From NCBI GenBank assembly GCA_947458985.1, contig CANHBA010000018.1:1-19144 (forward strand): a stretch of 19,144 nt of DNA, given 5' to 3'. The position numbers were made by a program, and so were the translations under genes. This DNA is from Flavobacteriales bacterium (GTDB taxonomy: Bacteria > Bacteroidota > Bacteroidia > Flavobacteriales_D > Crocinitomicaceae). Of the stretch, positions 7,967 to 15,385 are shown one piece after another. The notes beneath the pieces are model-generated. The model ran no database searches and was not told the DNA's origin. It saw only the letters and a program-made list of their open reading frames with translations. The number at the start of each line of letters is the position of its first letter. Within the stretch, counting starts at the first letter, position 1.

Positions 7967-10075
7967 TTAATTTAATTTGATATGAATCAATTGCCCCTTC
8001 ACGAGTGCTGAACCCGGAGACAATGATTGGTTAACCACTTTTCCTTTACCGTTAAGGCGAACAATTAAACCCCTCGACTCTAGCAAGTAAACCGCATCTT
8101 TGGCACTCATGCCACTGACATTTGGCACTTTTTTATCGAGGATCGCTTTGCGTTGAATTTGCAAGCGTTGGTCTGTTGTATCTGACTGCACCCATTCACT
8201 AGATGCGTTTAGTTGGTACCGGACATTGAGCTGCTTGAGTAAGTAAGTGAGGTCTTTACTATTCCCACTTTTGAAAGAAGGTACATCGGTAGCCATCGGA
8301 TTTCGGGGGTCGTTGATGGCGCGATGGTATTGCAAAGAAGACGCATAAATTTTATTGGCAATTTCAGCAAAAACAGTCCCGGAAACTGCTGCGCCGTAGT
8401 AGGCTCTAACAGGTTTTGCAATAACGACAATACAAGAATAAATTGGTTTTTTAGCAGGGAAATAACCCACAAAAGAAGCTTGATATGACTTGATTTTTTG
8501 ATCGCGATAACCGCTTTCACCTAGCAACTGAGCTGTACCTGTTTTACCCGCGATGGTGAACAACGAACTCTTCAATTGTTTACCCGTTCCACGGATCATG
8601 ACTCCTTCCAAACAGCGCTGCAAAATCTGGAGCGTATGGCTCGAACAAATTTCAGGGTTGAGCACTACCGGATTAAAGGTTTTGATGACCTGGCCGTGTC
8701 TTTTGATTTTCTCAACGAATAAAGGACGAACCAATTTACCTTTGTTGGCAACTGCATTGTAAAAAGCCAGCGTTTGAAGCGGGGTTTGCATGACTTCATA
8801 ACCAACTGATTGCCAAGGCAAAGAAAGCGCAGACCAATTGGCATCGCCCGGTTTGGTTACCTTCGGACGTGGCTCACCCTCTAAATCAATACCCAACTTT
8901 TCTGTTAAGCCAAATTGCTCTAAGCGCTCAATAAACTTTTCAGGATCGCTTCGGTAACTTCGATTGATCAGTTGTAAAATAACATTCGACGATTTTTCAA
9001 ATGCTTGTTGTACGGTTATTAAGCCGTATCCTCTTCCGTGATTCGAATCTGGCATTCCATCTTTGCCAACTTTATAATAACCTGTTGCATTGAGTTTATC
9101 CGTGATTTTAAAGCGCTCGTCTTCGAGGCCCGCCATAATTGAAGCCAATTTAAAGGTCGAGCCCGGAACCTCAAGATGCCCTATTGCATAATTGAAATTT
9201 TCGGCATATTTCCCCTTGCTGATTTTAGTCAAGTTTGCGATTGCTCTCACATAACCCGTTTGCACTTCCATTAAGATCACGCTGCCGTGCTGCGCATCCA
9301 TAAAGATCATTTGCTTTTCGAGCTCGGAGTGTGCAACCTCTTGAATTTCTTTGTCGATGGTGGTCACGACATCGGCCCCCTCTACTGCATCTTTGATGAT
9401 TTTACCCGTGCGTTTCCAGCCTGAAGAAATGCGTTGCTCTATTTCTTTTCCTTCTTCACCTTTCAAGTAATCGTAATATGCGCCTTCAATACCTACACGA
9501 AGGGTATCCGAATCGTCGTTGATTTTATAATAACCGAGTGTTCTATTTAAAAGGTTGCCAAATGGCTTTTTACGCATAATAACCTCCACGTTGTCAATGA
9601 TGCCTCCTTTCATTTGGCCAAGGTCAAAAATGGGTAAATTGCGCAATTTCTTACGCGCTTCGTTGGTTACTTTTCTACGAATCAGTAGGTAACGCACTCC
9701 ATTGGCTCTGGCTTTTCTTATTTGACTTTCGTATTCATACGCAGGTTTATCTGGATACAAGCGATGTAAACCTTGGCTCAACGCGCCCACTTTTTCGTCA
9801 AAAATGTCGTTTTCAACGACTGTTGGGTCCATGTAGATATCGTAAAAAGTAATGCTGGTAACGAGCGGAACTTCATTGTGATCTAGAATTTGACCCATGC
9901 GCGGAATGCGATCGGCAACGCGCGTAGGAAGCTCCCCTTCTTTGGTTTCAAATGCCACCCCCGGGCCATTCAGTTGTAGGTTGATCGTAGAGTACAAGAC
10001 AGCCACCATCAGGAAGACAAACCCAAAATAAATCAGGTAAGCACGGTAATAGAGGTGTTTTCTATCCTTACTCAT
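7967..10075 (-). CDS. ftsI: Class B penicillin-binding protein (FtsI/PBP3 type) with C-terminal PASTA domain
   Basis: Septal DD-transpeptidase that cross-links new peptidoglycan. The 702 residues comprise a cytoplasmic start and membrane anchor (about 11-33), a PBP dimerisation region (about 55-225, with RIPRMGQILDHN), and the transpeptidase domain (about 260-575). The active-site motifs are all present: SxxK as S306-T-F-K309, SxN as S362-S-N364, and K511-T-G-T514. A low-complexity linker (about 580-645) leads to one PASTA domain (about 648-702, VPNVSGMSAKDAVYLLESRG). E. coli FtsI lacks PASTA; dcw-encoded PBPs of Bacteroidota usually have it. The ATG lies inside the end of the FtsL-like gene (8-nt overlap). 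FtsW in the same operon is its probable polymerase partner. Confidence 0.95.
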   Translation of the reverse strand: MSKDRKHLYYRAYLIYFGFVFLMVAVLYSTINLQLNGPGVAFETKEGELPTRVADRIPRMGQILDHNEVPLVTSITFYDIYMDPTVVENDIFDEKVGALSQGLHRLYPDKPAYEYESQIRKARANGVRYLLIRRKVTNEARKKLRNLPIFDLGQMKGGIIDNVEVIMRKKPFGNLLNRTLGYYKINDDSDTLRVGIEGAYYDYLKGEEGKEIEQRISSGWKRTGKIIKDAVEGADVVTTIDKEIQEVAHSELEKQMIFMDAQHGSVILMEVQTGYVRAIANLTKISKGKYAENFNYAIGHLEVPGSTFKLASIMAGLEDERFKITDKLNATGYYKVGKDGMPDSNHGRGYGLITVQQAFEKSSNVILQLINRSYRSDPEKFIERLEQFGLTEKLGIDLEGEPRPKVTKPGDANWSALSLPWQSVGYEVMQTPLQTLAFYNAVANKGKLVRPLFVEKIKRHGQVIKTFNPVVLNPEICSSHTLQILQRCLEGVMIRGTGKQLKSSLFTIAGKTGTAQLLGESGYRDQKIKSYQASFVGYFPAKKPIYSCIVVIAKPVRAYYGAAVSGTVFAEIANKIYASSLQYHRAINDPRNPMATDVPSFKSGNSKDLTYLLKQLNVRYQLNASSEWVQSDTTDQRLQIQRKAILDKKVPNVSGMSAKDAVYLLESRGLIVRLNGKGKVVNQSLSPGSALVKGQLIHIKLN

Positions 10076-10436
10076 TGATTTTTTCTTTGATGCGAATCAC
10101 TTTTGTAGCGTTCTGGGTTTCTTTGAGCTCACGTGAGGCTAGCCTCTCTGCCATTTTGAAGCGGCGGGTCACCAATTCCAATCTTGCTTTAGCTTCTATA
10201 AACTCAGCGGAGTGTTGGTCTAGGTTGCGTTGTGCGGCGTCAGTGTCTTTGTTGAGTTGTTTGCCATAGTAGCCTTTTGAAATCAGCACTAATAGCAAAA
10301 ACATGATAAAAAAGATATAATTAAGGTTGTCTAAAACGAATGATTTGGTCAGGAAATCTCCATTGAGGATTTGTGCAAAAGCATTTGCCTTTGTGCCTTT
10401 GCGCCCTTTCGTTGTAGATTCCTGTGTTTTAGCCAT
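10068..10436 (-). CDS. ftsL: FtsL-like division protein of Bacteroidota
   Basis: Small bitopic membrane protein, 122 aa from the chosen ATG (MAKTQESTTK). It has a basic cytoplasmic tail of about 45 residues, a single membrane segment (about 50-68, YIFFIMFLLLVLI), and an extracytoplasmic part rich in heptad-like hydrophobic and charged residues (about 70-120), as expected for the FtsL coiled coil that pairs with FtsB and recruits FtsQ, FtsW and FtsI. Sequence conservation is low, so the name comes from topology and from its place between rsmH and the PBP gene. The frame is open back to 10505, but the 10436 start gives an 8-nt overlap with rsmH, the same arrangement as at its own 3' end with the PBP gene. 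Confidence 0.87.
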   Translation of the reverse strand: MAKTQESTTKGRKGTKANAFAQILNGDFLTKSFVLDNLNYIFFIMFLLLVLISKGYYGKQLNKDTDAAQRNLDQHSAEFIEAKARLELVTRRFKMAERLASRELKETQNATKVIRIKEKINE

Positions 10437-11343
10437 TTTTCTTTGCAATTCTAAGTTTGGCACTACGGGCTCTGGAGTTGCGTTCGCACTCTGTTGCATC
10501 GGCAATAATCGGATGGCGGTTCACTTCGGTGAGCGGCTTTTGTACATTACCAAAAAAATCTTTTTCGATTTCGCCAGAAAAACTACCTCTTTTCATGAAA
10601 TTCTTCACTAAGCGGTCTTCGAGGGAATGATAAGACATCACTACCAAGCGCCCATCCGGCTTGAGTATTTGTGCAGCTTGCTCCAAAAAATCTTTGAGCA
10701 CCTGCAATTCTTGATTGACTTCTATGCGAAAGGCCTGAAAAACCTGCGCATAAAATTTATGGTCTTTAAATTTGGGGGCAAAGCGTTCCAAGGCTTTGAT
10801 CAAATCAAAAGTGGTAAGAATGGCTGCGTTGTCGCGCTGGCGCACGAGTGCTGCAGCCAAAGCTCTTGAGTTTCTGAGCTCTCCGTATTCGTATAAAATA
10901 GATGCGAGCTTTTGTTCATCGGCACTGGCAATGAGCGCTGCTGCCGTTTGGCCGCCATTGCGGTTCATGCGCATGTCTAGGGGAGCGTCTTCGCGGATGC
11001 TAAAACCGCGCTGTGCGGTATCAAACTGATGAGAAGAAACCCCGAGGTCGGCAATAATACCATCTACTTGTGGCATACCGAGGGCGCGCAAGTGATTTCT
11101 GAGAAAAGCAAAATTAGCCGGGACAAAATGAAAATTAGGTGCCTCCCAAGTGTTATTGAGGGCATCTGGGTCTTGGTCAAAGACAACTAATTTTCCTTTT
11201 GGTGAAAGTTGTTCAAAAATAGCGCGTGAATGACCGCCCCCACCGAAGGTGACATCGACATATATGCCGTCGGCCTGAAGAGCTAAGCCTTCTAGGCAAG
11301 GTTGCAACATGACGGGAATGTGGTAGTCGGTATTAATCTTCAT
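10429..11343 (-). CDS. rsmH: 16S rRNA (cytosine(1402)-N4)-methyltransferase RsmH (MraW)
   Basis: SAM-dependent enzyme that methylates N4 of C1402 in 16S rRNA, in the ribosomal P site. The 304-aa product has the substrate-entry start YHIPVMLQPCLEGL (7-20), the SAM loop VDVTFGGGGHS (29-39), DLGVSSHQFD (99-108), QRGFSIREDAPLDMRM (111-126), QAFRIEVNQEL and the catalytic-domain motif MSYHSLEDRLVKNF, then NSRARSAKLR near the end. All are canonical. It overlaps mraZ by 11 nt and the FtsL-like gene by 8 nt. Its location as the second dcw gene is nearly universal. Confidence 0.98.
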   Translation of the reverse strand: MKINTDYHIPVMLQPCLEGLALQADGIYVDVTFGGGGHSRAIFEQLSPKGKLVVFDQDPDALNNTWEAPNFHFVPANFAFLRNHLRALGMPQVDGIIADLGVSSHQFDTAQRGFSIREDAPLDMRMNRNGGQTAAALIASADEQKLASILYEYGELRNSRALAAALVRQRDNAAILTTFDLIKALERFAPKFKDHKFYAQVFQAFRIEVNQELQVLKDFLEQAAQILKPDGRLVVMSYHSLEDRLVKNFMKRGSFSGEIEKDFFGNVQKPLTEVNRHPIIADATECERNSRARSAKLRIAKKNG

Positions 11344-11791
11344 TGTCTAAATCACCCATTACTTCATCCGCTAAATCAGCGAAATCTGCCATGTTGCCTT
11401 CGATCATTTCGAAGTACTTAGACTTATCCCAGATTTCAATGCGGTCGTTGTAGGCAATAAGCATTACCTCAGCAACCAACCCAACCCGCTCCATTAAAGC
11501 AGCAGGAACCAAAATACGACCAGCGTTATCAAGAGCAACCTGCTTGGCGCCTTGATGAAACAACCTGTAGAACATTCGGTTTTTGGGTTTAAACAAGTTC
11601 ATTTTTGAAAGCTTCTGACTGATGCGTTCCCAATCTGAAAGTGGGAATAAGGTCAAGCAATCTTCAAAACCCTTGTTGAGCATGAAATCGCGTTGGGAAA
11701 CAGCAGGTAATTGTTTGCGCAAACCAGATGGAAAGAGGAAGCGCCCCTTATCATCCATTTTTACCTCAAATTCACCTACTAGTCCTGACAT
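11333..11791 (-). CDS. mraZ: Transcriptional regulator MraZ
   Basis: First gene of the dcw operon. MraZ is a two-domain AbrB-fold protein that forms a ring and represses its own operon in E. coli. The 152 residues contain the two internal repeats with DxxGR signatures: D13-D-K-G-R17 followed by FLFPSGLRKQL, and D88-N-A-G-R92 followed by ILVPAAL. The C-terminus is acidic (MGDLDNED), a little longer than the E. coli protein. The start MSGLVGEFEVKMDDKGR agrees with the family. Direct repeats resembling MraZ boxes lie 32-48 nt upstream of the ATG, which fits autoregulation. Confidence 0.96.
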   Translation of the reverse strand: MSGLVGEFEVKMDDKGRFLFPSGLRKQLPAVSQRDFMLNKGFEDCLTLFPLSDWERISQKLSKMNLFKPKNRMFYRLFHQGAKQVALDNAGRILVPAALMERVGLVAEVMLIAYNDRIEIWDKSKYFEMIEGNMADFADLADEVMGDLDNED

Positions 11792-11822
11792 AGCGTTATA
11801 ATGGGTAAAATTAGTAGATTCC

Positions 11823-11839
11823 TACCACTTTTTACCACT
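11823..11839 (-). promoter_or_regulatory. Candidate MraZ box: two AGTGGTA direct repeats, 10-bp period
   Basis: On the minus strand AGTGGTA occurs twice with a period of exactly 10 bp (11829-11823 and 11839-11833), separated by AAA. The layout TGGTA-N5-TGGTA matches the spacing of E. coli MraZ boxes (TGGGN-N5 repeats), and AAAAAGTGG also resembles the AAAGTG core reported for Mycoplasma MraZ. It lies 32-48 nt before the mraZ ATG, in the sense of the gene. Assignment as the operator is inference. Confidence 0.55.
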
Positions 11840-11948
11840 GCTCTTTTGTATTGTTGATAACTTCTAACGTACAGAGCTAATTAAGGTTACATATTAACAA
11901 TTATAAACAAGCTAATTTCTTTGTTTTACAGCACTTTAAGACCTATTA

Positions 11949-11964
11949 GTGGGAATTTGTGGGA
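11949..11964 (+). promoter_or_regulatory. Second candidate MraZ box: two GTGGGA repeats, 10-bp period
   Basis: On the plus strand GTGGGA occurs at 11949-11954 and 11959-11964, giving TGGGA-ATTTG-TGGGA. This fits the E. coli TGGGN-N5-TGGGN pattern exactly, but it points away from mraZ and towards the permease gene, about 160 nt before the mraZ ATG and 61 nt before the permease -7 element. It could be an upstream operator of the dcw promoter or a control site for the permease. Confidence 0.45.
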
Positions 11965-12003
11965 GTTTTTTCAACAATTTGTTAATATCCGATTTTGAAC
12001 CCG

Positions 12004-12033
12004 TTTCTTCACACTGCATTTACACTAAATTTG
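12004..12033 (+). promoter_or_regulatory. Bacteroidota-type promoter of the EamA permease gene
   Basis: TAAATTTG at 12026-12033 is a perfect match to the Bacteroidota -7 consensus TAnnTTTG and is followed by CAC, as is common. A weak -33 candidate, TTTC (12004-12007), lies 18 nt upstream. The predicted transcription start, about four bases after the box, falls on or next to the ATG at 12037. Confidence 0.55.
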
Positions 12034-12036
12034 CAC

Positions 12037-12948
12037 ATGCAAAAGAAACAACTCAGCTACCTGCTTATTCCGCTCCTAGCATGCATCTGGGGCAGCTCGT
12101 TTATCCTAATGAAACGCGGCATGTTTAGCGCCGAAGGGCACTACGTTTTTAGCTCGGCACAAGTGGCTAGCATCCGGATCTTTCTGGCCAGTGTTGTTTT
12201 CCTACCCTTACTCCCCGCATTACTGCGCAAACTCAATAAGAAACGCGACCTCCTTTTCTTTGCAATTGTTGGCCTAGGGGGCAACCTGATTCCAGCGTAT
12301 TTATTTACCTATGCCGAACAAACCCTAGACTCCGGAATTGCCGGCATCATGAACAGCTTCACGCCTATTTTCACCATTATTGTTGGCGTGCTGTTTTTTC
12401 AAACAAAAATCAGTTCGCAACAAATATTTGGAACACTCATTGGTTTTAGCGGTATTTCATGGCTCATCATGTTGAGCAGCCCTGTAAATGGCAGTTTTCA
12501 ATTAGGGCCTGCCCTAGCTATTTTACTCGCCACCTTACTATACGGCTTCAGCTTAAATACCATTAAGCACAAACTCAGTCAATACAATGCAGTGCAGGTC
12601 GCAACAGGTGGCTTCAGTATGGCCTTCTTGCCCGCATTTCTCGGCCTCTTTATATTTCACGCGCCACAAGTTTTTAACACAAACGAAGCAGCGCTCACAA
12701 GTTTTGGATACATCGCCATTCTAGGCCTTATAGGTACCGCTTTTGCCGTCATTCTTTTCAATCGCATCATTGCACAAACAACAGCAGTTGCCGCAAGTAC
12801 CGTTACTTATTTCATTCCTATAATTGCAGTCGGCATCGGTATTTGGAATGGAGAGCGCTTCATTTGGCAGCAACTTTTAGCCATGCTCGTGATCATAACA
12901 GGCGTGCTTTTAGTCAATATAAATTGGCGCAAAAGCAACAAAAAATGA
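12037..12948 (+). CDS. EamA-domain permease of the DMT superfamily
   Basis: Inner-membrane transporter of 303 aa with ten predicted hydrophobic helices arranged as two EamA repeats of about 140 residues each. The first repeat begins LLACIWGSSFILMKRGM (13-29), where WGSSF is the usual EamA signature; the end of repeat one has AGIMNSFTPIFTIIVGVLFF, and the end of repeat two has TAVAASTVTYFIPIIAVGIG, the two matching family positions. The C-terminus is short and basic. The substrate cannot be told from sequence; relatives export amino acids, metabolites or drugs. I prefer the ATG at 12037 to an in-frame ATG at 11995, because the latter would precede the promoter and add 14 residues outside the family. 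It stands alone, divergent from dcw. Confidence 0.9.
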   Translation: MQKKQLSYLLIPLLACIWGSSFILMKRGMFSAEGHYVFSSAQVASIRIFLASVVFLPLLPALLRKLNKKRDLLFFAIVGLGGNLIPAYLFTYAEQTLDSGIAGIMNSFTPIFTIIVGVLFFQTKISSQQIFGTLIGFSGISWLIMLSSPVNGSFQLGPALAILLATLLYGFSLNTIKHKLSQYNAVQVATGGFSMAFLPAFLGLFIFHAPQVFNTNEAALTSFGYIAILGLIGTAFAVILFNRIIAQTTAVAASTVTYFIPIIAVGIGIWNGERFIWQQLLAMLVIITGVLLVNINWRKSNKK

Positions 12949-12977
12949 GAAAAGGCGTAAGAAAAGCTCGATAAATC

Positions 12978-13008
12978 TTTGGAGTACACGTTTAAAACAC
13001 TATATTTG
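12978..13008 (+). promoter_or_regulatory. Promoter of rplU-rpmA
   Basis: TTTG (12978-12981), 19 nt of spacer, then TATATTTG (13001-13008) followed by CAC: a textbook Bacteroidota primary-sigma promoter. Predicted start is near 13012, giving a leader of about 37 nt that is AT-rich (ACAATTAAATAAAG) and has no Shine-Dalgarno sequence, as usual in the phylum. No folded leader element is visible. Confidence 0.8.
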
Positions 13009-13048
13009 CACTCCAATTTTGGATTATTTAACAATTAAATAAAGCTAT

Positions 13049-13360
13049 ATGTACGCAATTGTAGAGATAGCAGGGCAGCAGTTTAAAGTGCAAAAAGACC
13101 AAAAGGTTTTTGTACACCGTCTAGACGCCGAAGCAGGTCAGAAATTAGAATTTGACCGTGTTTTATTGATCGAAGACGCTGGCAAAGTTACCCTTGGCGC
13201 CCCAGCTATAGAAGGTGCTAAAATCACCGCAGAAGTTATTGACCACGTGAAAGGTGACAAAGTCATCGTTTTCAAGAAAAAACGTCGCAAAGGTTACCGC
13301 GTTAAAAACGGACACCGTCAGCAATTTACTGCAATCACAATCAAAAGTATCAAAGCATAA
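13049..13360 (+). CDS. rplU: 50S ribosomal protein bL21
   Basis: Ribosomal protein of 103 aa that binds 23S rRNA in the large subunit. It starts MYAIVEIAGQQFKVQKDQ, matching the family N-terminus (Y-A-I-[VI]-x-x-G-x-Q-[FY]-x-V), has the central KVTLGAPAIEGAKITAEV, and the signature KKKRRKGYRVKNGHRQ (76-91) that contacts rRNA. Length is normal. It lies 32 nt before rpmA, the near-universal pairing, and has its own promoter. Confidence 0.99.
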   Translation: MYAIVEIAGQQFKVQKDQKVFVHRLDAEAGQKLEFDRVLLIEDAGKVTLGAPAIEGAKITAEVIDHVKGDKVIVFKKKRRKGYRVKNGHRQQFTAITIKSIKA

Positions 13361-13392
13361 CTTCCTTTTACAGGAATTAAATAGAAGAAACC

Positions 13393-13662
13393 ATGGCACA
13401 CAAGAAAGGAGTCGGTAGTTCGAAAAACGGTCGTGAATCGCATAGCAAGCGCTTAGGTGTTAAAATCTTTGGTGGTCAAGCTGCCATTGCAGGAAACATC
13501 ATCGTGCGTCAGCGTGGCACACAACACCATCCAGGCAACAACGTAGGTATTGGCAAAGACCACACCTTGTTTGCGCTTTCAGACGGTCTTGTCGAATTCC
13601 GCAAAAAGAAAGACAATCGTTCATTTGTATCAGTTGTTCCTTTTGAGGCAACACAAGCATAA
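13393..13662 (+). CDS. rpmA: 50S ribosomal protein bL27
   Basis: Ribosomal protein of 89 aa whose flexible N-terminus reaches towards the peptidyl-transferase centre. The start MAHKKGVGSSKNGRESHSKR is canonical and has no N-terminal leader peptide of the Firmicutes kind, so no processing protease is needed. The core GNIIVRQRGTQHHPGNNVG (about 36-54) is the family signature, followed by GKDHTLFALSDGLVEF. It is cotranscribed with rplU and ended by the terminator 20 nt downstream. Confidence 0.99.
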   Translation: MAHKKGVGSSKNGRESHSKRLGVKIFGGQAAIAGNIIVRQRGTQHHPGNNVGIGKDHTLFALSDGLVEFRKKKDNRSFVSVVPFEATQA

Positions 13663-13681
13663 TACAAATAACAACCCATTG

Positions 13682-13709
13682 AAAAGCTCCCCCACCGGGA
13701 GCTTTTTTT
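13682..13709 (+). terminator. Intrinsic terminator after rpmA
   Basis: A perfect 10-bp stem, AAAAGCTCCC (13682-13691) with GGGAGCTTTT (13697-13706), closes a 5-nt loop CCACC and runs into seven T residues (13703-13709). It begins 20 nt after the rpmA stop and separates the ribosomal genes from lnt. Confidence 0.93.
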
Positions 13710-13761
13710 ATGCCTTCCTTTTTCTGAGTCGAAAAGCAAGCGCGTTTCTCAGTATATTCCT

Positions 13762-13769
13762 TAATTTTG
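13762..13769 (+). promoter_or_regulatory. Candidate -7 element for the lnt operon
   Basis: TAATTTTG matches TAnnTTTG, lies after the rpmA terminator and ends 17 nt before the lnt ATG, giving a very short predicted leader of about 14 nt. No good -33 TTTG lies at 17-23 nt upstream (nearest is TTTC at 13745-13748, too close), so the call is moderate. Confidence 0.4.
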
Positions 13770-13786
13770 GTCAGACGCTTCCTTGA

Positions 13787-15385
13787 ATGAAAAATTACCT
13801 TCTTGCACTCCTATCAAGTACACTGCTCATTTTAAGCTTTCCCTACACGGGTAGTTTTACGCCCTTTGTATTTATTGGCTTTGTACCGCTTTTGTTATTG
13901 CGACAACAATTTTTGGCGAGTGGTAAAAAACCTTGGAAACTCGCGCTTTGGACCTACGCCTCTTTTTTATTATGGAATATTGGTACCACTTGGTGGGTGG
14001 CCAACGCTTCCATTAGTGGTGGCATTTTTGCCTTCACCGTGAACGCACTGCTCATGACCCTTGTATTTGGGCTCTGGAGCTTTATCGACAGAAAAATCAA
14101 TACGCGTTATTCCTTCCTACTGCTCATCCCTATCTGGATCTTATTTGAATTTGGCCACCACCGCTGGGACCTCTCTTGGCCTTGGCTCACCCTGGGCAAC
14201 TACTTCTCAGTGCGCACCGGCTGGGTGCAGTGGTATGAATGGACTGGCACGCTCGGCGGCAGTGCCTGGATTTTATTGGTCAATCTTTTGGTGTTCCGTT
14301 TATATAATGTGTATCGAGATGTAGCCAAAAGAAACCAAAATATATTCACCATCATAGGTGTTTTGCTTTTGCCAATTGTGGTTAGTCAAATACTGATTCC
14401 CTTTGCAACATTTTCTGCAGTTAAAAAACCTACCAATTTAAATGCTGTTGTCCTCCAACCCAATATTGATCCGTATACCGAAAAATTCGCAGCGAGTGCA
14501 AGCAACGAAGCCTTCGCCGATTCTTTGATCAATCTTGCCAATCGACACGTCACTTCAGAAACAAACCTCGTCATCGCCCCTGAAACGGCCTTGCCTCTTT
14601 CTTTTCAAGAAGACCGCCTCCACACATATAATTTTGGTCAACGCCTCGCTGATCAAGTTCAAAAATGGCCACATGCCAACTTACTCATTGGCGCCTCAAC
14701 CGTCCAAATCCTTGACCACAAACAATCTGTAGCGAGCACACCGATACCAAATACAAACGAATGGTATGAAAGCTATAATGCTTCTTTGTTACTCACTAAA
14801 AATGAAGCGCCACAGTATGCTCACAAATCCAAATTAGTACCAGGTGTAGAGCTCGTTCCATTTTCTGCTTATCTACCCTTTCTCTCGGCGCTTGCCATCG
14901 AAAATGGCGGCACATCGGGTACCTTGGGTACAGAAAAAGAACCTCAAATAATGAATATAGATCAAGTTAAACTTGCACCTATTATTTGCTACGAATCCAT
15001 CTACGGCGATTTCGTGCGCCAACAAGTGCAAAAAGGCGCGCAAGTACTGTGCATCTTGACCAACGACGGTTGGTGGGGCAACACCCCTGGTTATAAACAA
15101 CACTTTTCGTTTGCCCGCTTGCGCGCCATTGAAACCCGTCGCTGGGTTTTGCGCAGTGCAAACACCGGCACGAGCGGTAGTATTGACCCAAGGGGAAAGA
15201 TCATCAAAAAAACACCCTACTGGACCAAAACTTCCTTCGCACAAACGGTCACCCTAAACACTTTCAAAACTTTTTATACCAAACACGGCGACTGGCCTGC
15301 AGGGCTTTCCTTATCATGGATTCTATTTGCATTCAGTATATTTTTCATGAATAAAGCTAAGAAATCCCGTAAATTGCAAGAGTAA
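13787..15385 (+). CDS. lnt: Apolipoprotein N-acyltransferase Lnt
   Basis: Inner-membrane enzyme that adds the third acyl chain to the N-terminal cysteine of lipoproteins. The 532 residues have a membrane domain of about six or seven helices (1-210), then a periplasmic nitrilase-like domain (about 217-490) and a last helix (about 508-521). The Glu-Lys-Cys triad is visible: E266 in APETALP, K349 in KSKLVPGVE, and C401 in IICYESIYGDF. LTNDGWWG (424-431) and the histidine and arginine stretch HFSFARLRAIETRRW (439-453) are also family motifs. It is the first gene of a plus-strand set; its TAA shares one base with the next ATG (TAATG). Loss of any triad residue would inactivate it; none is missing. 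Confidence 0.96.
   Translation: MKNYLLALLSSTLLILSFPYTGSFTPFVFIGFVPLLLLRQQFLASGKKPWKLALWTYASFLLWNIGTTWWVANASISGGIFAFTVNALLMTLVFGLWSFIDRKINTRYSFLLLIPIWILFEFGHHRWDLSWPWLTLGNYFSVRTGWVQWYEWTGTLGGSAWILLVNLLVFRLYNVYRDVAKRNQNIFTIIGVLLLPIVVSQILIPFATFSAVKKPTNLNAVVLQPNIDPYTEKFAASASNEAFADSLINLANRHVTSETNLVIAPETALPLSFQEDRLHTYNFGQRLADQVQKWPHANLLIGASTVQILDHKQSVASTPIPNTNEWYESYNASLLLTKNEAPQYAHKSKLVPGVELVPFSAYLPFLSALAIENGGTSGTLGTEKEPQIMNIDQVKLAPIICYESIYGDFVRQQVQKGAQVLCILTNDGWWGNTPGYKQHFSFARLRAIETRRWVLRSANTGTSGSIDPRGKIIKKTPYWTKTSFAQTVTLNTFKTFYTKHGDWPAGLSLSWILFAFSIFFMNKAKKSRKLQE

Larger units (their letters stand above)
11792..12036. other. Divergent intergenic region mraZ / EamA permease
   Basis: This 245-nt AT-rich spacer holds the control regions of the dcw operon (leftward) and the permease gene (rightward). 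Visible in it are two pairs of 10-bp-period direct repeats (11823-11839 and 11949-11964), an imperfect palindrome AACAAtTTGTT (11973-11983), and the permease promoter at its right end. I see no clear TAnnTTTG element for mraZ on the minus strand; the nearest, TAATTTTA (11813-11806), has one mismatch and no good -33 partner. No reading frame in the spacer looks like a gene. Confidence 0.8.

Noticed and set aside
10437..10505. Longer FtsL-like protein starting at 10505
   Set aside because: The extra 23 residues overlap the well-conserved end of rsmH; the ATG at 10436 gives the usual short overlap and basic start.
11852..11861. DnaA-box-like TGTTGATAA in the mraZ spacer
   Set aside because: It has one mismatch to TGTGGATAA, stands alone, and no dnaA, dnaN or AT-rich repeat set is nearby, so an origin is not supported.
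11971..11985. Palindrome AACAAtTTGTT next to the GTGGGA repeats
   Set aside because: It is short and AT-only apart from one base pair per arm; in an AT-rich spacer this can arise by chance, so no operator is called.
12949..13048. Possible terminator or leader element between the permease gene and rplU
   Set aside because: No stem with a T tract and no ribosomal-protein leader fold could be drawn; only the rplU promoter is supported.
14873..15244. Open frame of 123 codons antisense to lnt
   Set aside because: It covers the conserved Lnt catalytic region on the other strand, and its translation is rich in Cys, Gly and Arg with no recognisable domain.
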